Assembly: GCA_030578315.1 (NCBI GenBank)
Contig: JAUQQL010000007.1
Coordinates: forward strand, 1 to 49,628
Direction of reading: 5' to 3'
Length of the DNA: 49,628 nucleotides
From: Thermodesulfobacteriota bacterium
GTDB taxonomy: Bacteria > Desulfobacterota > Thermodesulfobacteria > Thermodesulfobacteriales > Thermodesulfobacteriaceae
The notes under the pieces were generated by a model that worked only from the letters and a program-made list of their open reading frames with translations, was not told the DNA's origin and did not search any database. The translations under genes and the position numbers were made by a program. How positions within the stretch are numbered: position 1 is the stretch's first letter; each line of letters opens with the position of its first letter. Positions 18,431 to 27,048 of the stretch are shown here, one piece after another.

Positions 18431-19075
18431 TTAAAACTCACTTAAAAAAGGATTATTTCTCTTTTCTTCACCTATAGTAGAAATAGGTTTAGGTCCATAA
18501 TCATGAGCAGGAAAAATTATAACATCTTCGGGAAGAGTTAGCAACTTTTCTTGAATGGATTTCATCATTTGGAAATAGTTTCCTCCTTCAAGGTCAGCCC
18601 TTCCTATAGCTTCTACAAAGAGAGTATCTCCTGTAAAAAGAACTTTATGTTTTTCGTTATAAAAACAACTTGAACCAGGGGAGTGTCCTGGAGTGTGAAT
18701 AACTTTTAAATATTCTTCACCAAACTTTATTATGTCTCCTTCTTCAAAAACTTGATCAGCTCTTGGATTATCTTTAAATCCCATAGATTTAAAAAAAGAT
18801 AAATTAGCAGGATTGCTAAAAAATTCGTCATCTAATTTATGAAGCATAAAAGGAATTTTTAAAACCTCTTTTATATATTCAACTCCAGCTATATGGTCTG
18901 GATGTCCATGGGTTCCTAATATATACTTAGGAATAAGTTGAAGTTGCACAATTTTGGATAAAATGTTTGGATCTGGATGCCCAGGATCTATTATTACAGC
19001 CTCCTGAGTTTTTTCACAGTAAACTATATAACAACATACTTCAAATAAACCCACTATAAGTCTTTCTATCTTCAT
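18431..19075 (-). CDS. MBL-fold metallo-hydrolase (glyoxalase II-like)
   Basis: A 214-residue metallo-beta-lactamase-fold hydrolase. The metal motif THGHPDH is at residues 55-61. Further ligands are the H in HTPGHSPGS, the D in TGDTLF and the final H in PAHDYGP. The length and motif spacing suit the YcbL/GloB-type thioester hydrolases, which lack the larger C-terminal domain of GloB. The substrate cannot be named from sequence. It heads a minus-strand group of four genes with short gaps. Confidence 0.85.
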   Translation of the reverse strand: MKIERLIVGLFEVCCYIVYCEKTQEAVIIDPGHPDPNILSKIVQLQLIPKYILGTHGHPDHIAGVEYIKEVLKIPFMLHKLDDEFFSNPANLSFFKSMGFKDNPRADQVFEEGDIIKFGEEYLKVIHTPGHSPGSSCFYNEKHKVLFTGDTLFVEAIGRADLEGGNYFQMMKSIQEKLLTLPEDVIIFPAHDYGPKPISTIGEEKRNNPFLSEF

Positions 19076-19101
19076 TTTAAAATAACCTCCATCTTTAAAA
19101 G

Positions 19102-19377
19102 CTAATTTTTAGTTTTATTTTCGGTAGATAAAGAAAAAGGAGTAGTTTTTTCTAATTTTTTTATTTTTCTTTGAAGAGTAATAACTTTAAAAAAACCCAA
19201 TAAAAGACCTAAAAGAAATCCTAAAATTATACTTATTATAATTACTAGAGATAAAGGTATATTTTCTAAAATTATACCTGGCAATAAAAAAACTTTAACT
19301 CTCGGTTCAACATTAAAAATTATAAAAAAAGTAATTAATATGATTCCTATAATCCATAAAATAAGTCTAAAATACAT
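19102..19377 (-). CDS. LapA-domain (DUF1049) small inner-membrane protein
   Basis: A 91-residue protein with two hydrophobic segments (about 3-21 and 42-67), the second Gly/Leu-rich (GFLLGLLLGF), followed by a basic stretch and a short polar tail. This is the pattern of LapA, which works with the TPR protein LapB in controlling LPS synthesis in enterobacteria. No lapB neighbour is seen, although a TPR protein occurs at 25.9 kb. The family call is from topology and the Gly-rich helix. Confidence 0.65.
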   Translation of the reverse strand: MYFRLILWIIGIILITFFIIFNVEPRVKVFLLPGIILENIPLSLVIIISIILGFLLGLLLGFFKVITLQRKIKKLEKTTPFSLSTENKTKN

Positions 19378-19388
19378 ATATTTTTAAA

Positions 19389-20051
19389 TTATAAATCTCT
19401 CGTTAAAAAAGTCAAAGGACAATTATTACAGTTAGGGTTTTTGTTTTTACAGAAAACTTTACCACAAATCACTAAAAGAGCATGGTATTCTTGATAAAGT
19501 TTTACATCTTCGGGTAAGTTTTCCATAAATAAGTTTTGAAGTTCGTCATAAGTGATCTCTTCAGAAATTAGGTGATGACGAGATAGAATTCTATAAGTAT
19601 AAGCATCAACTACAAAAAAAGGAAGATTTCCAGCATAAAGTAGAATACTGTCAACAGTTTCTTTACCCAATCCTTTAATACCTAATAACTTGTTTCTAAG
19701 AAGTTCTTGCTTTTCTAAAAACATTTTTTCCAATTCCCCTTGGTACTCTTCAATTAAAAATTTAACGAAAGCTTTTAATCTTTTAGCTTTTAAGTTATGA
19801 AAACCGCAGGGTTTTATAATTTGAGAAAGCTTATCAACCTCTAAATAATAAAGTTTTAAAGGGTCTAAAAGAGAAAATTTTTTTAAATTGTTTAAAGCTT
19901 TTTCTACATTTCCCCAATTAGTATTTTGAGTAAGAATAGCTCCTACACAAATTTCAAAAGGATCTTTAGCTGACCACCAGTTTTGAGGACCAAAATAGTT
20001 TAAAAGTTTTTCATAAATTTCTTTTAAAATTTTACTCCTTAAGTTTTTCAT
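19389..20051 (-). CDS. endonuclease III-like DNA glycosylase (HhH-GPD, Fe-S)
   Basis: A 220-residue base-excision repair protein. The helix-hairpin-helix LLGIKGLGKETV (about 117-128) is followed by the catalytic-Asp segment PFFVVDAYTYR. Four cysteines with C-x6-C-x2-C-x5-C-type spacing near the C terminus (CGKVFCKNKNPNCNNCP) form the [4Fe-4S] site. The position equivalent to the Nth catalytic lysine is in the KETVDS region and reads Glu/Thr rather than a clear Lys, so it may be a monofunctional glycosylase of the MIG/DUF123-like type. Its start overlaps the stop of the upstream fusion gene (TAATG). Confidence 0.85.
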   Translation of the reverse strand: MKNLRSKILKEIYEKLLNYFGPQNWWSAKDPFEICVGAILTQNTNWGNVEKALNNLKKFSLLDPLKLYYLEVDKLSQIIKPCGFHNLKAKRLKAFVKFLIEEYQGELEKMFLEKQELLRNKLLGIKGLGKETVDSILLYAGNLPFFVVDAYTYRILSRHHLISEEITYDELQNLFMENLPEDVKLYQEYHALLVICGKVFCKNKNPNCNNCPLTFLTRDL

Positions 20052-22369
20052 TAGATTTTAAAAACTTTAGTTCCTGAAGGTATATCTAAAACTATATATC
20101 CTTCTTTAAAAAGTTCTTCTCTTATTTTATCTGCTAAATAGTAATTTTTTTCTTTTTTAGCTTTTTCTCTTTCTCTTACTTTTTCCTGAATTTTTTCATC
20201 TTTTACTTCTTCTGGAAGAGTAAAAACTTTAAAAACTTGATTAAATTCCTGAAAAGCTTTTAAAATTTCTTTTTTTAACTCCGAAGATAAACCTTTATAA
20301 AAAAAAGGGTAGATTTTTTTAAAAAAAGAGATAAGTTCAGAAATTGCTAAAGGAGTATTAAGGTCTTCCTTAATGGCTTTTTTCCAATTATTTGTAAACT
20401 CGGTTAAGGCTGCTTTTACTAGTATTTCTTCCTCTTTTAAAAGTTCTTTTTCTTGAACTCCTACTAAAAGGGCTAAATATTTTTCTATTTTTTCTAAAAG
20501 TTTTTGAGTTTCTTTTAAACCTTTCCAACTAAAGTTAAAAGGATTTCGGTAATGGGTTCTCAAAAAATAAAGTCTTAAAATTTTTCCTGAAAATCCTTTT
20601 TCTAAAATTTCTTTAACAGTGATTTTATTTTCAGAAGACAATTTTTTACCTTCTATATAAACTAAAGCTGTGTGGATCCAATAGTTAGCTAATTCTTTTC
20701 CAGTTAAAGCTTTAGCTACAGCTCTAGTATTTTCGTGGTGAGGAAAAAGAAGGTCTACTCCACTAGTGTATAAGTCAAAATTTTCTCCAAGATATTTTAA
20801 AGCTAAAGCTGCACAGTGAATATGCCATGTTGGTCTTACCTTACCGAAAGGCGTATTTATAAAATAACCATGCTTTAGTTCTAATATATGAACTCTTTTT
20901 AAGAGAGCAAAATCAAAAGGTTCTTCTTTCCCGTAATCTTCTAAATCTGTGGTAATTCCTGGTTTAAGAGTTTTAAAGTCAATTTTAGAAAGTTTTCCAT
21001 AGTCGTTAAAACGCGAAAGGTCAAAATAAAGCGATGAAAATTTTTCATAAGCTTGATTTTTTTGCCAAAGTCTTAAGGCTAAATCTTTCATTTCTTCTAG
21101 ATGGTCGCTTACTTTAGGATACAAATTGGCAGGTTCTATGTAAAGATGTTTTAAATCTTCTAAAAACTCTTTTTCTACATGGGAAGTTAATTCCTGTGGA
21201 GTTAAATTTTTTTCTAAAGCGGTTTTGATAACTCTGTCATCAAAATCTGTAATATTAACCACATGATAAACATTGTAACCTTTTAGTTTTAGATAGGCTT
21301 TTAAAATATCTACAGTAATAAGTCTTCTGTAAAAACCTATATGTGGTCTAGTATAAAGAGTAGGACCGCAGGTATAAATTTTAATTTTTTTAGTTTCTAA
21401 CGGAATAAAAGCAACTCTTTTTTCTCTAAGAGTATCAAATAAAATAAGATCGGCTTCCTTTTCTGGAAAGGTAAAGCTCCAAAGAGGAGTAGAAAGATAT
21501 TTTTCACCTCCATCCGGAGAAATTACTACTATTATCCCCTTTTCAATCTGCTCTGCCAATCTTAAAGCCCCTGCTAAAGCAGCTCCAGAGCTCATTCCCA
21601 CAAATATTCCCTCATTTCTAGCTAACCATCTACTCCAATAAAAAGCCTCTTCGTCTTCAACATTTATAATTTGATGTAAAAGTTTTTTGTTAAAAATTCC
21701 TGGAGGATAAGATTCTTTCATGTTCTTTAAACCTTGAATTTTATGACCCACATTAGGCTCAACTCCTATAACTTTAAAAGGTAAACCAAAATCTTTAGCA
21801 AACTTAGCTATCCCCATAGCTGTTCCAGTAGTTCCCAGTCCGCAAACTACATAGTTTACTTTACCTTCTGTATCTCTCCAAATTTCAGGGGCAGTAGTTT
21901 TATAATGACTTAACCAGTTAGCAGGATTATTAAATTGATCTGGACAAAAATACTTATGAGGATTTGCCCTTACTATTTCGTAAACTGTCTCTATTGCTCC
22001 ATCCGTTCCCTTTTCAGCTGGCGTTAAAAGAATCTCCGCTCCAAAAGCTTGCATTATTTTTCTTCTTTCTACAGAAGCCGACTCAGGCATAGCTATTATG
22101 CATTTATAACCTTTAACTGTACATACTAAAGAAAGTCCTATTCCAGTATTTCCGCTCGAAGCTTCTATTACAATTTTGTCGGCAGAAAGTATACCTCTTT
22201 TTTCTGCTTCCTCTATCATGAAAAGAGCAGGTCTATCCTTTATGGAACCTCCAGGATTTTGACTTTCTAATTTTATCCAAACTTCTATTCCAGACTTGAC
22301 TTTTAAATTTCTTAATTTAATTATAGGAGTGTTGCCAATTTTTTGTAAAATACTATGATAAGAAGACAT
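20051..22369 (-). CDS. fusion of cysteine synthase and a divergent cysteinyl-tRNA synthetase
   Basis: One 772-residue frame holds two enzymes. Residues 1-305 are an O-acetylserine sulfhydrylase: the PLP lysine is K44 in GGSIKDRP, the substrate loop is SSGNTG at 71-76, and the phosphate loop is GLGTTGTAMG at 177-186. Residues 328-772 are CysRS-like: IYTCGPTLY with C334, NITDFDDR, WHIHCA with C519, FPHHENT (542-547) and the CysRS-like C-terminal end. The class I signatures deviate: HIGH reads HIGF (343-346), KMSKS reads KLSSE (576-580), and the last Zn-ligand Glu of HHENE is Thr. It may make cysteine and pass it to a tRNA or another acceptor, or the second domain may have a new role. An AGGA site is 9 bases before the ATG. 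Confidence 0.88.
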   Translation of the reverse strand: MSSYHSILQKIGNTPIIKLRNLKVKSGIEVWIKLESQNPGGSIKDRPALFMIEEAEKRGILSADKIVIEASSGNTGIGLSLVCTVKGYKCIIAMPESASVERRKIMQAFGAEILLTPAEKGTDGAIETVYEIVRANPHKYFCPDQFNNPANWLSHYKTTAPEIWRDTEGKVNYVVCGLGTTGTAMGIAKFAKDFGLPFKVIGVEPNVGHKIQGLKNMKESYPPGIFNKKLLHQIINVEDEEAFYWSRWLARNEGIFVGMSSGAALAGALRLAEQIEKGIIVVISPDGGEKYLSTPLWSFTFPEKEADLILFDTLREKRVAFIPLETKKIKIYTCGPTLYTRPHIGFYRRLITVDILKAYLKLKGYNVYHVVNITDFDDRVIKTALEKNLTPQELTSHVEKEFLEDLKHLYIEPANLYPKVSDHLEEMKDLALRLWQKNQAYEKFSSLYFDLSRFNDYGKLSKIDFKTLKPGITTDLEDYGKEEPFDFALLKRVHILELKHGYFINTPFGKVRPTWHIHCAALALKYLGENFDLYTSGVDLLFPHHENTRAVAKALTGKELANYWIHTALVYIEGKKLSSENKITVKEILEKGFSGKILRLYFLRTHYRNPFNFSWKGLKETQKLLEKIEKYLALLVGVQEKELLKEEEILVKAALTEFTNNWKKAIKEDLNTPLAISELISFFKKIYPFFYKGLSSELKKEILKAFQEFNQVFKVFTLPEEVKDEKIQEKVREREKAKKEKNYYLADKIREELFKEGYIVLDIPSGTKVFKI

Positions 22370-23281
22370 CTCAGAAGTCCTATTTTAAAGATAATCTTAT
22401 TTTATCTTACTTTTAATCTTTGCCAAGCAAAAGAAAATATGGCTGAAAACTTTTTTAATCGTCTTATTCCTCAAAAATTTATTTATTTCCAAAATTTTTT
22501 TTATACAATCAAAGAACAAGATACTTTAGTTGATTTGGCAGTTTACTTTAAAGTTGGGTATTATCATTTGATTTTAGCTAATCCAGGAATAGACCCATGG
22601 GTTCCACCTGTAGGTTCTAAAGTAATTATTCCTAAAAAAATTTTAATACCTGAAGAGTTTTTAAATACTTCTAATGCTATTGTAATTAATATAGCTGAAA
22701 AACGACTTTATTATTTTAAAAACTCTTACTTTTTTGTTGCTCCTATTGGCATAGGGGTTGAGGGAAGTTTACCTCCTTTAGGGGTATACACGGTGGTGGA
22801 CAAAAAGAAAAAGCCTTACTGGTATCCACCACCTTCTATAAAAAAAGAAGATCCTTCCTTACCAGATTGCGTACCTCCTGGACCAGAAAACCCTATGGGA
22901 GAATATGCTCTTTATCTTTCAAGAGGACTTTATGCCATTCACGGAACCAATAAAGTTTACAGTATAGGAAGAAGAACCACGCATGGATGTTTTAGACTCT
23001 ATCCTGAACATATTGAGTTTCTTTACAAAAATGTTCCTATAGGAACTATAGTAAAAATAGTTTACGAACCTTATAAAGTAGCTTTTCAAAATGGAAAGAT
23101 TTATCTTCAAGTTTATCCCGATTTTGAAAAAAAAATCAAAAACCCCTTTTTTTATGTATTTCAGAAAATTGAAAAATTAAGTGAACTTAAAAAAGTCAAT
23201 TTTCAAATTGACCTTTTTGAACTTGAAAAGGCTCTTAAAAATCAAGATGGAAAAATTTATCTTATAGGAGAAATAAAGTAG
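22355..23281 (+). CDS. L,D-transpeptidase with LysM-like domain
   Basis: A 308-residue exported YkuD-family enzyme that makes 3-3 cross-links in murein or attaches proteins to it. The signal segment is about residues 8-25. A LysM-like repeat spans about 50-97 (YTIKEQDTLVDLA to VIIPKK). The catalytic domain spans about 105-240, with H196, H210 and the nucleophile C212 in TTHGCFRLYP. The start overlaps the divergent cysteine synthase start by 15 bases; its ribosome site is poor, so an internal start is possible, but that would remove the signal peptide. Confidence 0.87.
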   Translation: MIRRHLRSPILKIILFYLTFNLCQAKENMAENFFNRLIPQKFIYFQNFFYTIKEQDTLVDLAVYFKVGYYHLILANPGIDPWVPPVGSKVIIPKKILIPEEFLNTSNAIVINIAEKRLYYFKNSYFFVAPIGIGVEGSLPPLGVYTVVDKKKKPYWYPPPSIKKEDPSLPDCVPPGPENPMGEYALYLSRGLYAIHGTNKVYSIGRRTTHGCFRLYPEHIEFLYKNVPIGTIVKIVYEPYKVAFQNGKIYLQVYPDFEKKIKNPFFYVFQKIEKLSELKKVNFQIDLFELEKALKNQDGKIYLIGEIK

Positions 23282-23285
23282 TTCT

Positions 23286-24185
23286 CTAAATCTTTTTTTT
23301 AAACTTTTTAGGGAGAAGCAAAAAAGTTAAAGCTTTGCTCTCCACTTTTTCAATTAAATCTGTTGCAAAAAGATTTTTTAGTGCGTTAATATGAAGTCTA
23401 TGATTTGGAAAAATAACTTTAATTTCTCCAGTAAAAGCTTTACCTCCTGTAAAAAGGTCTCCTATTAAATCTAATACTTTGTGTCTTACAAATTCGTCTT
23501 TACTTCTAAGTCCTTCCGGATTTAATACAGTGTTTTTATCTAAAACTAAAGCATTAGCAAGACTTCCTCCTTTTAAAATACCTTTATTTTTTCTTTCAGT
23601 AAGAATTTCTTTAAAACCAAAGGTTCTTGCAAAGGCAACTTCTTTTATGTAGCTCCATGGATTAACTTCTATCTCCAAAAATTGAAAACCTATAAGAGGA
23701 TGTTCAAAATAAATTTCAGCTTTAATCTTTAAAGTATCAGAAGGTTTAAAGATAATTTTACTTTCTCCATTTTCATAAGAAAACTTTCTTTTAACTCTAT
23801 ATTTTTTTTTAGGAATTGATAGAAACCTATATCCTACTTCTTGAATTTTTCTAACCCAGGGATAGGCTGATCCGTCAAGAAGAGGAATTTCTTCTCCAAA
23901 CACTCTCACCACAAGATTGTCAATTTGAAGAGCATGTAAAGCAGAAAGTAAATGCTCTATTAAAAAAATAAAATGCTCTCCATCAGTAATAGCAGTTGCT
24001 CCTTCAAGTCCGATTATGTTTTCTATACAAAGAGGAATAGCTGGTTTGTAGGGAAGATCCTCTCTAATAAAAACTATCCCGTTTTCTTTTTCAGAAGGTT
24101 CAAGTTCAACCTTTATAAGTTTCCCTGAAAAAATACCTTCCCCTTCTATAACTACCTTATCACCCAAGGTTCTCTGATACTCCAA
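23286..24185 (-). CDS. lpxC: UDP-3-O-acyl-N-acetylglucosamine deacetylase
   Basis: A 299-residue Zn amidase catalysing the committed step of lipid A synthesis. The family zinc histidine in HLLSALHAL and the C-terminal HKVLDLIGD (His and Asp ligands) are both visible. ARTFGF and the DGSAYPW motif also match. Length equals that of Aquifex LpxC. Its presence shows that the host has an LPS-bearing outer membrane. The ATG at 24185 is preceded by AAGGAAGG. Confidence 0.95.
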   Translation of the reverse strand: MEYQRTLGDKVVIEGEGIFSGKLIKVELEPSEKENGIVFIREDLPYKPAIPLCIENIIGLEGATAITDGEHFIFLIEHLLSALHALQIDNLVVRVFGEEIPLLDGSAYPWVRKIQEVGYRFLSIPKKKYRVKRKFSYENGESKIIFKPSDTLKIKAEIYFEHPLIGFQFLEIEVNPWSYIKEVAFARTFGFKEILTERKNKGILKGGSLANALVLDKNTVLNPEGLRSKDEFVRHKVLDLIGDLFTGGKAFTGEIKVIFPNHRLHINALKNLFATDLIEKVESKALTFLLLPKKFKKKI

Positions 24186-24313
24186 TTTTCCTTCCTTTTA
24201 GAAAAAAACAATTTTATTTTAAATTTTAAAGCAAGTTTCATTCCATTTTAAATAGGTTTAACTTCTTAAAAAGAAAATTTTAAAAAATTTTTAAAATGTT
24301 AAAAATTGCTAAC

Positions 24314-24337
24314 AGGTGTGTAAAAAAATACACACTT
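24314..24337 (-). terminator. hairpin just after ribD
   Basis: A 7-bp stem GTGTGTA/TACACAC (24316-24322 with 24329-24335) has an A/T-only loop. It sits directly downstream of the ribD stop on the minus strand. There is no long T-tail after it, so termination strength is uncertain. Confidence 0.4.
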
Positions 24338-25458
24338 CATAAAGGTAGATTTAGAAGACTTAAACCTTTAAAAGTATAAGCGTGAAACATAAAAGTATTG
24401 TCTAACTTTTGCACCTTAATTTCCTGTAACAGTAAAGCTTCTTTTAAATTATGAAGAGGTTTACCTTTCACTGCAGGAGTTCCATTTCTATCTCCTATTA
24501 TAAAAGGTCCTATAAAATAAAAAATTTCGTCAACTAGTTCCTCATTTATAAAACTTCCAATAACTTCTCCGCCTCCTTCAATTAAAAGAGAGGTAATGTT
24601 TTCTTGATAACACTTGTCTATCAAAGCTTGAAGGTCTATTCTTTTTTCTTTTAAAGGAAGTTTCCATATCTCAACTCCTTTTTCTTTAAAAAATTTTTCT
24701 TTTTCTGAAACAACATGGTCTCCACAAACTAACACAGTTTTTATTTCTCTTTCTATATTAAAAACTTGAAAATTTGGAGAAAGACTCAAGTTAGTATCAA
24801 GTACAATTCTTAAAGGATTTTTCCCCTTTACAAGCCTTGTAGTTAATTTAGGATCATCCTTTAAAATCGTATTTTTCCCAACTAATACAGCATCTACTAT
24901 GCTTCTTAATTTGTGAACCATTTTACGAGCCTTTAAATCGGTAATCCACTTGGAATCTCCAGTAGAAACCGAAATTCTTCCATCCAGACTAGAAGCCACT
25001 TTTATTATAATCCAGGGGGTCTTTCTTAAGATTCGACTTAAAAAAAAACGAGTTAAAATTTTAATTTCTTTTTCAAGGACTCCAGACTTCACTTCTATTC
25101 CTCGACTTTTAAGAAATTCTAGACCACCTTGAGCTAAAGGATTAGGGTCTCTTATACCACAGATTACTTTGGAGATACCTGCTTCTAAAATCTTTTTAGT
25201 GCAAGGAGGAGTCTTTCCGTAATGATTGCATGGTTCAAGGGTTACATAAAGAGTTGTACCTTTAGCTCTTTCACCTGCTTTTTCTATAGCTTCAACCTCT
25301 GCATGAGCAAGTCCGTAACCTCTATGGTAACCTTTAGCTATTACTTTTAAAGTTTGTGGCTCTACTAAAATTGCACCTACAGGAGGATTAGGGGAAGTCT
25401 TGCCCAACCCCTTATAGCCTTCCCTTAAAGCTAATTTCATAAAATACTCGTCTGTCAT
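24337..25458 (-). CDS. ribD: bifunctional riboflavin biosynthesis deaminase/reductase RibD
   Basis: A 373-residue enzyme for two consecutive steps of riboflavin synthesis. The N-terminal cytidine-deaminase-like Zn domain has HAEVEAI and EPCNHYGKTPPC. The C-terminal DHFR-like reductase starts at about 148, with SLDGRIS, SKWIT and IEGGGEV. Length is normal (E. coli 367). No other rib genes are adjacent; the following minus-strand genes are separated by only 15 bases upstream. Confidence 0.96.
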   Translation of the reverse strand: MTDEYFMKLALREGYKGLGKTSPNPPVGAILVEPQTLKVIAKGYHRGYGLAHAEVEAIEKAGERAKGTTLYVTLEPCNHYGKTPPCTKKILEAGISKVICGIRDPNPLAQGGLEFLKSRGIEVKSGVLEKEIKILTRFFLSRILRKTPWIIIKVASSLDGRISVSTGDSKWITDLKARKMVHKLRSIVDAVLVGKNTILKDDPKLTTRLVKGKNPLRIVLDTNLSLSPNFQVFNIEREIKTVLVCGDHVVSEKEKFFKEKGVEIWKLPLKEKRIDLQALIDKCYQENITSLLIEGGGEVIGSFINEELVDEIFYFIGPFIIGDRNGTPAVKGKPLHNLKEALLLQEIKVQKLDNTFMFHAYTFKGLSLLNLPL

Positions 25459-25473
25459 AAAAAGCGAAAAAAA

Positions 25474-25932
25474 CTACTTTTTCTTAGATTTTAAAGTAGA
25501 TATATAAAGTTTAATTTCTAAACTTTTCCAATTAATTTCTTTAACAGGTTCTTTTTTATTCTGAGTTAATTTGACTTTTTCAACAATTTTGTTGTAGTAC
25601 TGACTTTTTTCTAAATTAATTGGAACCCTTCGCATTTGATTAAGTTGTAAAATAAGAGAATTTAATTTTTTAATTTTTAAATAAGCCTCCTTTTCCTCGC
25701 TTTCTAAAAGTTCCTCTAACTTTGCAATTTCTTTTCTTAACTCAACTTCTTTAGGTAAAAACCCAGCACCCTTAAGAATTTTATAAACCGTACGAAGTTC
25801 CTCAGGAACAAAAGGGTCTTCTTTTAATTCAAGAGGTTTCCCTTTTAACTCTAAGTCGTCAAATTCTCCATTCTCTATAGCTTCTTTAATTCTTTCTTCT
25901 GCAATCCTCTGAAGAACCAAAAAAAGATCCAA
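25474..25932 (-). CDS. DUF1992 (DnaJ homologue subfamily C member 28-like) protein
   Basis: A 152-residue protein whose first 75 residues match the DUF1992 pattern: RIAEERIKEAIENGEFDDL, GKPL, EDPFVPEELR, ILKGAGFLP. The rest is Lys/Glu-rich and probably helical. No J domain is present. Family members are linked to chaperone proteins, but a specific role is not known to me. It follows the TPR gene by 2 bases, so the two are co-transcribed. Confidence 0.8.
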   Translation of the reverse strand: MDLFLVLQRIAEERIKEAIENGEFDDLELKGKPLELKEDPFVPEELRTVYKILKGAGFLPKEVELRKEIAKLEELLESEEKEAYLKIKKLNSLILQLNQMRRVPINLEKSQYYNKIVEKVKLTQNKKEPVKEINWKSLEIKLYISTLKSKKK

Positions 25933-25934
25933 CT

Positions 25935-26537
25935 TTACTCTCCTTTTTGCTTAAGTTGAGTTAATTTCCACTCAACAAATCCTGTAAGTAAGTTTTCTTT
26001 TAAAGCCTTTTCATAGAAGTCCAAAGCTAAAGAATATTGCTTAAGCTCTTGAGCTAATCTTCCTATATCTATTAAAACCCAAGGATGATGAATCGGTTTT
26101 TCTAAAGACTTTTGATATAATTTGAGAGCTTCTTCTACTTTCCCTTGTTCTTCAAGAATTTTAGCTTCTCCATAAAGTAATATTCCTTCCAAACTTTTGG
26201 GATAATCCTTTTTTAATTCTTCTAAAATGCGAGAAAGATTATTCCAGTCTTTTTTAATAAAACAAGTTTCCCACAACATAAGATAGGCTTGTAAACTTGC
26301 AGAGGTTCCTCTATACATTTTAGCAAATTCTTCTAAAGCTTGCCAATCTCTTTTTTGGGATAAAAGTTGAGCTAATTCTGACCAAGCTTTTTCTTCTTTT
26401 TGCTTTTTATAATAATAAAAACCCCCTCCAATTATAATTACTAGTAAAAAAAGAAACACTCCAAAAAGAAGAACCTTTAAGTGTTTACTTAAAAACCGAG
26501 ATAATTTTTCGTGAAAACTTAAGAGTTTATCCTCCAA
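25935..26537 (-). CDS. single-pass membrane TPR protein
   Basis: A 200-residue protein with one N-terminal TM helix (about 23-44, VLLFGVFLFLLVIIIGGGF) followed by a basic stop and three to four TPR-like helical pairs (for example ILLYGEAKILEEQGKVEEAL and IGRLAQELKQYSLALDFYEKAL). The topology resembles YfgM, an inner-membrane TPR protein associated with the Sec translocon. The similarity is structural only. Its start overlaps the end of the flavin reductase gene by 11 bases. Confidence 0.7.
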   Translation of the reverse strand: MEDKLLSFHEKLSRFLSKHLKVLLFGVFLFLLVIIIGGGFYYYKKQKEEKAWSELAQLLSQKRDWQALEEFAKMYRGTSASLQAYLMLWETCFIKKDWNNLSRILEELKKDYPKSLEGILLYGEAKILEEQGKVEEALKLYQKSLEKPIHHPWVLIDIGRLAQELKQYSLALDFYEKALKENLLTGFVEWKLTQLKQKGE

Positions 26538-26997
26538 AGAAGTCCTCCCACTTAAAAATAAGAGGTTCTTTATCTTCTTTTAAAACTTTATACTCTACAA
26601 CCTCCCCCACAACAATAATATGGTCTCCAGCCTCAAACTCCCCTACAACCTTACACTCAAAATAAGCTATAGCATCTTCTAAAACAGGACATCCATTAGT
26701 TGTAAACCTGTGAGAGATATTTTCAAACTTATTTACCTGTCTTCCTGATTTAAATCCAAAGTGTTTAGCTAAGTCTATTTGGTCCTTACTTAAAACATTT
26801 ATGCAAAAATATCTTGACTTTTTGATAAGTTCATAAGTATACCTTTGAGGAGCAATAGATACTGAAATAAGAGTAGGCTTAAAAGATACCTGAGAAACCC
26901 AAGCAGCGGTCATCCCATTAATTGTCTTTTCGTCTCTACTAGTAACAATAAAAACACCTTGAGGAATATAAGTAGTTACAATTTTTTGAAGCCCCAT
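26527..26997 (-). CDS. flavin reductase-like FMN-binding protein
   Basis: A 156-residue split-barrel flavoprotein of the flavin reductase family (PFVTSR-type core: GVFIVTSRDE, NGMTAAWVSQVSF, FCINVLS, HIIVVGEV). It may supply reduced flavin to a partner or act as an electron-transfer reductase. The start is set at ATG 26997 because AAGGAGGT lies 7 bases upstream; a longer frame from 27048 runs through the ribosome site and the tandem repeat and adds unconserved residues. Confidence 0.85.
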   Translation of the reverse strand: MGLQKIVTTYIPQGVFIVTSRDEKTINGMTAAWVSQVSFKPTLISVSIAPQRYTYELIKKSRYFCINVLSKDQIDLAKHFGFKSGRQVNKFENISHRFTTNGCPVLEDAIAYFECKVVGEFEAGDHIIVVGEVVEYKVLKEDKEPLIFKWEDFFGG

Positions 26998-27016
26998 AAA
27001 GCACCTCCTTAGTTTT

Positions 27017-27046
27017 AAAAAGTATTGAAACAAAAAGTATTGAAAC
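27017..27046. repeat. 15-bp perfect tandem duplication upstream of the flavin reductase
   Basis: The unit AAAAAGTATTGAAAC occurs twice back-to-back (27017-27031 and 27032-27046), immediately upstream of the flavin reductase ribosome site. It could be a pair of operator half-sites or a slippage product. Confidence 0.85.
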
Positions 27047-27048
27047 AA

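Noticed and set aside
27017-27046. Tandem repeats ending in ATTGAAAC, which resembles the 3' end of some CRISPR repeats
   Set aside because: There are only two units of 15 bp with no spacer between them and no cas genes nearby.
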